From an uncultured Clostridia bacterium (GTDB lineage Bacteria; Bacillota; Clostridia; Christensenellales; Aristaeellaceae), in contig CAMNLM010000001.1 of assembly GCA_946543085.1 (NCBI GenBank), positions 35,780 to 99,779 of the forward strand: 64,000 nucleotides of DNA, read 5' to 3'. The notes under the pieces were generated by a model. It worked only from the letters and a program-made list of their open reading frames with translations, did no database searches and was not told where the DNA came from. Positions 25,305-33,000 of this stretch are shown in pieces. Position numbers and translations under genes: made by a program. Numbering within the stretch: position 1 is the first letter of the stretch; each line of letters opens with the position of its first letter.

Positions 25305-26864
25305 TCAATAGCCGGAAGACCAGAAGTTGGAACCGCCGCCGACATTGCCGGCGCCCGTGTCCGTCCCGGGCGTGTAATAGGTGGTGTCCGGAGCCGCGAG
25401 GGACGTGCTGACGTCCGGGGCGCTGTAGACGGGCAGGGTGACGTCGGGGACGGTATAGCCCGAAAGGGAACTCTCAGGGAGCGAGCTGATGGCCGAGGGA
25501 TCGACGCCGCTGCTGGACGCGAAGGGTAGCTGCACACTGACCGCGGCGCTCGCCGAGCCCATGTAGGAGCCGGTGCCCGTCGCGACCACCATCAGCACAT
25601 GGCCGACGTCCGTCAGGGTCGTCGCGTAGACCTGGCCGGTACCGATGGAGACGCTGTCGCGGTACCAGGTGTAGTTCGCCGTGGCTCCGCTGGGGTTCGC
25701 CTGCGCACTGACGATCGCGCCCGCCACCGGCGTGCTGTTGGAGACGGTGACGCTGGTCAGCGGGATGCCGGAAATGGGCGGCACAGTGGGCAGGGGTGGC
25801 GTGGTCGGCAGACTGGGGGCTGTCGGCATGGGATACGGATAGCCGCCATAGCCGATGGTGTTGGTGAAGGAGCTGGTCGCGCTGCCGCTGGTGCCGCCGA
25901 CGCCGTAGACCTGCACGCGGATCCTGTGGCCGTAATCGCTGGCCTGCACCTGATAGTTGGAGGAGGTGCCGAGCAGCGCGCCCAGCTCGTTGAGCCACTG
26001 ATAGGAGACGCTGACGGAGGTCGGCGCGACCGCGCAGGTCAGCACGGTGCCGATGCCCGGCGAGAGCGTATTGAGCGACACGGAGCGGACGGTGTTGTCC
26101 ACATAGGAGCCGGAGCTGGTGAGGTAACGGGTCATCATGTAGCCCACGTAGGAACCCACCCGGATGTAGCTCCAGGTCGCGCCGCGCTGCAGCACGGTCA
26201 CCTGGGTGCCCACGTTGTAGGAGGTGATGACGTTGTACTTCGTGCCGGGGCCGGTGCGCATGCGCACAGGCAGACCGTTGCTGGAATAGACGTAGGCCAC
26301 GGTGCCCGTGGACGGCGGAATCACGCTGCCGCCGCCGGAGGAGCCCGGGTTGTAGCTGACCAGGTACTTCGCCATCATGTAGCCCGTCTGGCGGCCGACA
26401 GAGATGTAGTGCCAGTAAGCGCCCGGGTTGAGGATGGTCACCTGCGTGCCCACGCGGTAGGAGCCAATGATGCTGTAGCTCTGGCCGGGGCCGGTGCGCA
26501 GGCGCACGTTGCCGCCGTTGCTCGCGTAGACATAGGCTGTGGTGGCGGTGGTCGGGGTGACTGGCGTGACGGGTGTCACGGGCGTGACCGACGAGCCGCC
26601 TGTCACCAGGTACGCGCTGTACATGTAGCCGATGTTGTTGTCCGGGGTCGTCACCTGGTACCACGCGCCGGTGATGCCGATGACGGAGACCACAGTGCCC
26701 GTGTAATAGCTGGCGATAATCTCCGCGTCGAACGACGGGGCGGCGCGCAGCACCAGCCAGCCTCCGCGCACGGTGGCCGTGCCGTAGGCAGCCTGAGCGG
26801 GCCGCGCGGGCACAAGGGTCAGCGCCAGCGTCAGGCACAGCAGTGCCGCGAGGATTTTTTTCAT
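25305..26864 (-). CDS. Secreted protein with three bacterial SH3 domains
   Basis: A 519-residue protein with signal peptide MKKILAALLCLTLALTLVPARPAQA. Three SH3b units follow: at about 28-88 (WLVLRAAPSFDAEIIASYYTG), 110-172 (NVRLRTGPGQSYSIIGSY) and 190-250 (PVRMRTGPGTKYNVITSY). They are joined by Pro/Thr and Gly/Ser linkers. Each unit ends in GYM-Y/A-YL. The rest consists of Ig-like strands (VSYQWLNELGALLGTSSNYQV and a later YTWYRDSVSIGTG) and a low-complexity Ser/Thr/Pro tail. SH3b domains usually bind peptidoglycan, so wall targeting is inferred. No catalytic domain is visible. Strong GGAGGAGG ribosome site. Confidence 0.88.
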   Translation of the reverse strand: MKKILAALLCLTLALTLVPARPAQAAYGTATVRGGWLVLRAAPSFDAEIIASYYTGTVVSVIGITGAWYQVTTPDNNIGYMYSAYLVTGGSSVTPVTPVTPVTPTTATTAYVYASNGGNVRLRTGPGQSYSIIGSYRVGTQVTILNPGAYWHYISVGRQTGYMMAKYLVSYNPGSSGGGSVIPPSTGTVAYVYSSNGLPVRMRTGPGTKYNVITSYNVGTQVTVLQRGATWSYIRVGSYVGYMMTRYLTSSGSYVDNTVRSVSLNTLSPGIGTVLTCAVAPTSVSVSYQWLNELGALLGTSSNYQVQASDYGHRIRVQVYGVGGTSGSATSSFTNTIGYGGYPYPMPTAPSLPTTPPLPTVPPISGIPLTSVTVSNSTPVAGAIVSAQANPSGATANYTWYRDSVSIGTGQVYATTLTDVGHVLMVVATGTGSYMGSASAAVSVQLPFASSSGVDPSAISSLPESSLSGYTVPDVTLPVYSAPDVSTSLAAPDTTYYTPGTDTGAGNVGGGSNFWSSGY

Positions 26865-27033
26865 AGATACGTCCTCCTCCCAGCCCGGTTCACGGGATCG
26901 GGCTTTCTATCCTGCGTCTGTATATCCGCGTCGGGCGGGCAGCTCTCCAGCGCTGTCCGCTTGCATGAATCTGACGAATGGGGGCTCGTTTTTCTTCCCG
27001 GCGCAGAGAAGACGGATGCGCCGGGGCGGGGCT

Positions 27034-27768
27034 TTACACGACCAGCCCGCCGCTCACGCCGATCACCTGGCCGGTGATGAAGGCGCTGTCCTCCTCCGCA
27101 AGGAAGAGCACGGTGCGCGCGACGTCCTCGGGTTTGCCGATGCGGCCCAGGGGCGTCTCTTCCGCCAGCTCGCGCAGGGTCTCCGGGGTCAGCTCCGCGT
27201 TCATCTCGGTGTCGATCACGCCGGGGGAGACACAGTTGACGCGCACCCCGCTCGGGCCGACCTCCTTGGCCAGGGCCTTCGTCAGGCCGATGAGCCCCGC
27301 CTTGGCCGCTGAATAGGCCACCTCGCAGGAGGCGCCGACCTCGCCCCACATGCTGCCGATCTGGATGATGGAGCCGCTTTTCCGGCGGATCATCCCGGGC
27401 AGCACCGCGCGGGCGCAGCGGTAGGCGCCGTCGAGGTTGACGCCCATCACGCGCCGCCAGGCGTCCTCGTCCGTGTCCTGAAAGAGCGCGATGTGCGCGA
27501 TGCCCGCGCAGTTGACGAGGGCATCCACCCGGCGCCAGCGCGCCTCGATCTCGCCGAAGACGCGCGCCACCTCCGCCGCGTCGCTGACGTCGCAGCGGAA
27601 GGCCTCGGCGTCCAGACCCTCGGCCCGGAGCGCTTCCACCCGTTCGCGCGCGGTTTTGGCGCGGCTGCACCACAGGAGCAGGGCTGTCCATCCGCCGCGG
27701 GCAAAGGCCTGCGCGCACGCCCAGCCGATGCCGCGCGTGCCGCCGGTGATCACTGCCACTCTGCGCAT
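27034..27768 (-). CDS. Short-chain dehydrogenase/reductase, FabG-like
   Basis: A 244-residue classical SDR: cofactor motif TGGTRGIG at 8-15, NCAG at 86-89, and a catalytic triad Ser139, Tyr152, Lys156 (YSAAK). The C-terminal TGQVIGVSGGLVV is typical of FabG, 3-oxoacyl-ACP reductase. A stand-alone copy outside a fatty acid cluster may have another carbonyl substrate. CSRAKTA after the second strand, in place of the common acidic residue, hints at NADPH use. Behind GGAGGAG, with its own promoter. Confidence 0.88.
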   Translation of the reverse strand: MRRVAVITGGTRGIGWACAQAFARGGWTALLLWCSRAKTARERVEALRAEGLDAEAFRCDVSDAAEVARVFGEIEARWRRVDALVNCAGIAHIALFQDTDEDAWRRVMGVNLDGAYRCARAVLPGMIRRKSGSIIQIGSMWGEVGASCEVAYSAAKAGLIGLTKALAKEVGPSGVRVNCVSPGVIDTEMNAELTPETLRELAEETPLGRIGKPEDVARTVLFLAEEDSAFITGQVIGVSGGLVV

Positions 27769-27796
27769 GTTCCCACACTCCTCCGTATGCTCCTTC

Positions 27797-27825
27797 TATC
27801 ATACCATGGATAAGGCGCTTGGGCA
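27797..27825 (-). promoter_or_regulatory. Promoter of the SDR gene
   Basis: Minus strand: TTGCCC (27825-27820), a 17-bp spacer and TATGAT (27802-27797). Confidence 0.6.
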
Positions 27826-27905
27826 AGCGAAAACCTGTAAAATGTTTCAAAAAAATTGCGAATTATTGAATAATATGTGTACACATGGAAAGAACCGCGC
27901 GGAAC

Positions 27906-27935
27906 TTGACAGTTCGCCCTTTTTTTGTCTATAAT
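27906..27935 (+). promoter_or_regulatory. Strong promoter of the 24-residue-repeat gene
   Basis: A perfect TTGACA (27906-27911), an 18-bp spacer and a perfect TATAAT (27930-27935), 54 bp before the ATG. Confidence 0.85.
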
Positions 27936-27989
27936 CAGCATAACGAGTTATGCCCGTTTTCCAAGACCGAAAAAAAGGAGATCATCGCT

Positions 27990-28358
27990 ATGGCTGACAA
28001 GAAACCGCTGGACGCGCTGCGCGGCAAGGTGCAGGACCTGCTGGACAAGACCGACATCGACGAGAAGATCGTGGACGGCGCGAAGGGCCTCAAGGGCAAG
28101 GTGCAGGAAGCCCTGGACAAGACCGACATCGACGAGAAGATCGTGGACGGCGCGAAGGGCCTGAAGGGCAAGGTGCAGGAAGCCCTGGGCAAGACCGACA
28201 TCGACGAGAAGATCGTGGACGGCGCGAAGGGCCTGAAGGACAAGGCACAGGAGCTGCTGGACAAGACCGACGTCGACGACAAGATCGTCGCCGGCGTGAA
28301 GGGCGCCGCCGCCAAGGTCAGGGACATGCTGACCGACGGCCCCGAGAAGAAGGCCTGA
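27990..28358 (+). CDS. Small soluble protein built of four 24-residue repeats
   Basis: The protein has 122 residues from ATG 27990 (AAAAAGGAG site). After nine residues it consists of four nearly identical units of the form LKGKVQEALDKTDIDEKIVDGAKG (residues 10-105), then a short tail. Each unit is a charged amphipathic helix with hydrophobic residues spaced as in helical-bundle or apolipoprotein-like repeats. It has no cysteines, signal peptide or membrane segment. The consensus promoter and ribosome site imply high expression. I do not recognise the family; a stress-related or structural helical-repeat protein is possible, but no function is claimed. Confidence 0.82.
   Translation: MADKKPLDALRGKVQDLLDKTDIDEKIVDGAKGLKGKVQEALDKTDIDEKIVDGAKGLKGKVQEALGKTDIDEKIVDGAKGLKDKAQELLDKTDVDDKIVAGVKGAAAKVRDMLTDGPEKKA
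28017..28304 (+). repeat. Four tandem 72-bp coding repeats
   Basis: Four in-frame 72-bp units. Units 1-3 are nearly identical in DNA, with long identical stretches such as GACATCGACGAGAAGATCG; unit 4 is diverged (DVDDKIVAGVKG). This pattern suggests recent duplication or gene conversion. Confidence 0.9.
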
Positions 28359-28370
28359 TCCGCCCGCGCA

Positions 28371-28409
28371 AACGAAAAAGAGCAGCCTCATCCGGCGGCT
28401 CTTTTCGTT
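28371..28409. terminator. Bidirectional terminator between the repeat gene and mnmE
   Basis: AACGAAAAAGAGCAGCC pairs with GGCGGCTCTTTTCGTT around a TCATCC loop and serves both convergent genes. Confidence 0.85.
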
Positions 28410-28412
28410 TGC

Positions 28413-29759
28413 TCACTTGCCCACGCAGAAGCGGCTGAAAACCCGGTCGAGCAGGCGCTCGTCCGCTTCGTCGCCGGTGATCTCCGCCAGGGCGTGCTGC
28501 GCCTCGCTGAGATCGACGGCTCCCAGCTCCATCGCGCCTTCGCGCAGGTGCTGCTTCGCGCTGCGCAGGGAGGCGAGCGCGCGCCGGGCGGCTTCGATAT
28601 GCCGCGGCTGTGTCAGGGCCAGGGTGTCGGAGACGGCGGCGCGCTCCATCAGGCAGGCGCGCAGGGGACGCAGGCTCTCCTCGTCCTTCGCCGAGACGCG
28701 CATCAGCCTGCAGCCCGGGCAGAGCGCCTGCGCCTCGGCGTCCGTCACGCGGGGAGGCAGATCGCGCTTGTTCAGCAGGATCACGGTGCGGCTGCCATCC
28801 ACGGCCCGCGCGGCCTCCTCGTCCTCCCGGGTCAGCGGCGCGCTGCCGTCCAGCACCAGGAGAATCACATCCGCCTGCGCCAGCGCCTGCCGCGCGTGCG
28901 TCACGCCGATGCGCTCCACCGGATCGTCCGTCTCGCGCAGGCCCGCCGTGTCCGTGAGGCGGATGACCGTGCCGCCGAGGGTGATCTCCCCCTCGACCGC
29001 GTCGCGCGTCGTGCCGGGAATGTCGGTGACAATGGCCTTGTCGCGCCGGAGGAGGGCGTTGAGCAGACTGGACTTGCCGACGTTCGGCTTTCCGGCCAGC
29101 GCCACGTGCAGGCCCTCGTTCAGCAGATGCGCCGACCGCTCGTCGCAGGCGTCCTCCAGCTGGGCCATCAGCGCGTCCAGTTTCGGCTCCAGGCCCTCCG
29201 TGGCCTCCTCGTCGCTGATCTCCTCCGGGTAATCCATGCAGGCGGCCAGCCCGGCCTGGATGTCGTAGAGCCGGTCGGCGGCGGCGCGGATGAACGAGCC
29301 CGGGCCGCCCTCCAGCTGGCGCACGGCCGCGCGGCGCTGGTTCTCGCCTTTGGCGGAGATCAGCTCCATCACAGCCTCGGCCTGGCTGAGGTCGATCCGC
29401 CCGTTGAGAAAGGCGCGGCGCGTGAATTCGCCCGGCTCCGCGAGCCGCGCCCCGGCGGCCAGACAGACGTCCAGCACCCGCCTCGCGGTCGCTGTGCCGC
29501 CGTGCAGCTGCAGCTCCGCCACGTCCTCGCGCGTATAGGAGCGGGGCCCGCGCATGAGAACCGCCAGGCAGTCGTCCAGCGGGTCGCCCTCCGCGTCCAC
29601 GGCGCGGCCGTAGGTCAGCACGCGGTCGGCCAGCGCGCCGCCCGAAGCGGGCCGGAACACCGCGCCCAGGATCTCCCCGGCACGGTCGCCGCTCATGCGC
29701 ACGATGCTGATGCCGCCCTCGCCCGGGGCTGTCGCGATGGCCGCGATGGTCTCTGCCAT
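28413..29759 (-). CDS. mnmE: tRNA uridine-5-carboxymethylaminomethyl modification GTPase
   Basis: The protein has 448 residues from ATG 29759 (AAGGAGGCG site); the upstream extension is not coding. MnmE works with MnmG to modify U34 of certain tRNAs. Visible parts: N-terminal folate-binding domain (TIAAIATAPGEGGISIVRMSG), and G domain with GKPNVGKS at 223-230, TDIPGTTRD at 245-253, DTAGLR at 270-275 and NKRD. The C-terminal signature FCVGK ends the protein, with the invariant cysteine (FCIGK in most). It is separated from mnmG, jag and yidC, with which it often clusters. Confidence 0.97.
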   Translation of the reverse strand: MAETIAAIATAPGEGGISIVRMSGDRAGEILGAVFRPASGGALADRVLTYGRAVDAEGDPLDDCLAVLMRGPRSYTREDVAELQLHGGTATARRVLDVCLAAGARLAEPGEFTRRAFLNGRIDLSQAEAVMELISAKGENQRRAAVRQLEGGPGSFIRAAADRLYDIQAGLAACMDYPEEISDEEATEGLEPKLDALMAQLEDACDERSAHLLNEGLHVALAGKPNVGKSSLLNALLRRDKAIVTDIPGTTRDAVEGEITLGGTVIRLTDTAGLRETDDPVERIGVTHARQALAQADVILLVLDGSAPLTREDEEAARAVDGSRTVILLNKRDLPPRVTDAEAQALCPGCRLMRVSAKDEESLRPLRACLMERAAVSDTLALTQPRHIEAARRALASLRSAKQHLREGAMELGAVDLSEAQHALAEITGDEADERLLDRVFSRFCVGK

Positions 29760-29796
29760 GAAAGCGCCTCCTTGGCTGATGAGATGATATGGTGGT

Positions 29797-29825
29797 ATTG
29801 TACTCGGTCGGGAGGGGAAAGGCAA
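29797..29825 (-). promoter_or_regulatory. Promoter of mnmE
   Basis: Minus strand: TTGCCT (29825-29820), a 17-bp spacer and TACAAT (29802-29797). Confidence 0.65.
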
Positions 29826-30012
29826 GGGAAACACCAAAGTGTAAATGTAAAACTATAGTTCTAACTGTGCTGGAAGTTGCGTTTTGATTTCCTTTATGCT
29901 AAAATAATAATGTTCTGATCGCTGGCTTGTTTTCCTATATAAACACGCGATCACAACACAAGAAAATACTGGTTTGAGTATTCTCAGTTTTTCAACAGAA
30001 GGGTGATTGTTC

Positions 30013-33000
30013 GTGAAAAAGTGCGCATGGTGCATTCTCCTGGCAGTCCTGGTTGCATCTTGTTTGTGTGCAGCTAATGCAGATGGAACAGCAGGTATAC
30101 AGTACAGATTTGACAGTACAACAAATGCTGCTTACGTCACGGGCTATACAGGCAGTGATGATGCTGTCATCATTCCAGAACAACTGTGGCAAGGATTCGA
30201 TTCATTCTCAGTTGTTGGTGTAGACGATTTTGCCTTTTATGGGTCATCAGTGAAATATGTGGTTTTTCCATCGACTATACAAAATCTGGGAACCGGTGCA
30301 TTTTATGATTGTGACAGCCTGGAATATGTAAATATGGAGAATTCACAGATTTCAAGCTTTGGCACTGATGCTTTTAGTGGGTGCATGAGTCTGCAGACAA
30401 TCACTTTACCGCGGACATTGCGCGAATTGGGAGAGCGTTCTTTCGATGGCTGCACTTCGCTGAAGAGAGTTTTTTTGCCCCAAAGCATTGAGCATATCGG
30501 AAACGATTGCTTTGAGGGCTGTACATCCTTAACAGAATGTACGATCATGAACAGCAGCGCTCTGATACAAAACAATGCATTTAGCAATGTTGCGGACAAT
30601 TTTGCAATTCGAGTGGATGAATATGGTGTTGACGGGATACCGAGTTATAATCCTTTTGAGCCTATCCCCGAAACCATGACAAACGTGGTAAGGTTTGCAG
30701 CGATTCATCGAATTCCGGTTATCTATCTCAAAAATGTGCCGTGGCTGATACCGGGCGGCAACTCCTGGCCAGATACGGTCAAAGTGGGAGAAACTGTCAA
30801 TCTTCTGGACTGCCTTCCTGAAGGTATTGTTCTTACTTCCATTCAGTCGGATAACCCTGATATCCTGAGCGTTAACACTACCATGACAACAATGACCGGC
30901 ATTGCGCCCGGAAACGCAACGCTGTCAGTGAACTATGCAGGCGATTTCTACTCCGTGGCAGTCACAGTCTATAAGCCAGTGACTTCTTTTGAGATTCAAC
31001 CTTCTTCTGCTGTTCTTGTTAAGGGAACATCTGCTGTCTTGACGATCAGTCAAGTGAACCCCGCGGACGGCTATCCGAAATATACATGGTCGATCGATAG
31101 CGCAAAATCTGGCGTCGTTTCTATCACTTCTGCTGATAACGCAACGTGCGAGATTACTGCTATTGCCGAAGGGGAAACAAGCATAGTTTGCCAGAATATC
31201 AGTGGTGTCTCTGTGTCGTGCAGAATACAGGTTACCGCCGATGAATCTGACCCCAATCATGCTTTCCAATACCGATTTGATAACGAAAATGCGGTTGCTT
31301 ATATCACATCTTTTACTGGCACGTACAAGCATGTGATTATTCCGGATAAAGCAACCGATACAGTAACATGCAGTATAGTAGGTATCGATGATCACGCTTT
31401 CAGCGGTTCTGCCATACAGTCTTTGACGCTTCCTTCCACGTTACAGACAATTGGAGACTATGCATTCGCCAACTGCCTTGAGCTGGAAAGTGTTGATATG
31501 AGTGACGGACAGGTAGCTGTAATTGGAACGGATGCTTTCAGCGGATGTGCAGCCCTAAATAGCATCAGTCTTTCTTCTTCACTGACGGATATCGGCAACC
31601 GTGCATTCAGCGGATGCGAATCGCTGTGTGATATATCTCTTCCAGATGGTTTGACCACGATTGGTGCTGAAGCTTTTGCTGGATGTGCCTCGCTTTCTCG
31701 GATTGCCGTTCCTGAGAGCGTCATCTCTATCAATGATGCAGCTTTTGCCAATTGCGGCGCGACCCTTGAAACTGTGTGCACAGCCCCGGCACGCTCTTGG
31801 GGCGAAGCACATCATCATGCAATAGAGATTGTACACAGAAACCTGGTTGTAGACGAAGCTTTAAGCGCTACACCAGAGCATTCAGGCTTGACAGAAGGTC
31901 AGCATTGCGATGATTGTGGTGAGGTGCTTATTCCGCAAACAAAAACACACTACTACGAGTCAGAAAACAGCACCGGTTTCCAATATGAATATAATTCCGA
32001 AATGAAGACGGTCTATCTCATCGCTTATGATGGAAACGGTGAAAACGTAGAAATCCCTGAGCAAATCAGAGATGAAGAAGTATTCACGGTGATTGGTATA
32101 AGTGAGAATGCCTTTAGCAATGCGCACTTAAAGTCCTTAGTACTGCCGTTGACATTGCAGTATATCGGCGATTATGCGTTTTCCGAGTGTCACCAACTCG
32201 AGAGTGTTGACATGGAAAGCTCAAAGGTGGCTTTCATCGCTTCAGGGGCTTTCAGCAATTGTACTTCTCTGGAAAGCATTAAGCTACCTGCGACGCTGAT
32301 CTCAATTGGCGACCACGCATTCAGCGGATGCACATCGTTGGGAAATTTGACGCTTCCAGATGGTATCACTGTAATCGGTGCCGAAGCTTTCAGCGGCTGT
32401 TCTACGCTCTCTCTGCTGACGCTTCCCGACAGCGTTACTGACATTGACAACAGCGCTTTTAACAACTGCGGAGCAGCTATCAAAACCGGGTGCACGACAC
32501 AGGCACGTTATTGGTGCGAAACATATGGCCGTGAGGTCAGGCTGATTCATCGCAATATAGTGATTGATGAAGCTGTTGCAGCGACAGCAGAACATTCTGG
32601 CTTAACAGAAGGTCAGCATTGTGATGATTGCGGTGAAGTATTAGTACCTCAGTCTATCAAGCATTACTATGAGGGGGAAAACTCTTCTGGCTTCCAGTAC
32701 AGATGCGATCAAGAATCAAAAACGGCTTGTCTCATCTCCTACAATGGTGCCTGCGAAGATGTTGTTATTCCCGAACAGCTTGTTGATGAAGAACGATTCA
32801 CCGTGACTGGCATTTATGACAATGCTTTTAGTGGCACTATCTTGAAGTCCCTGCGGTTGCCATCAACGCTGCAATTGATCGGCAATCATGCATTTTCCGG
32901 GTGTCTCCAGCTCGAAAGTGTTGATCTGGAAAGCACGCAAGTAACGGTTCTGCCATCAGGAGCTTTCAGCGATTGCACTTCTCTGGAGAGTGTCAGTCTC

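Noticed and set aside
24329..25537. 402-codon version of the ECF S-component gene
   Set aside because: The upstream 199 codons are Arg/Pro/Ser-rich and contain the promoter; the membrane protein starts at 24940 behind GGAGG.
28017..28304. 72-bp repeats as CRISPR or minisatellite
   Set aside because: They are in-frame codons of a gene with promoter, ribosome site and terminator.
28494..29858. 454-codon plus-strand frame opposite mnmE
   Set aside because: mnmE on the minus strand has all GTPase motifs and the C-terminal FCVGK.
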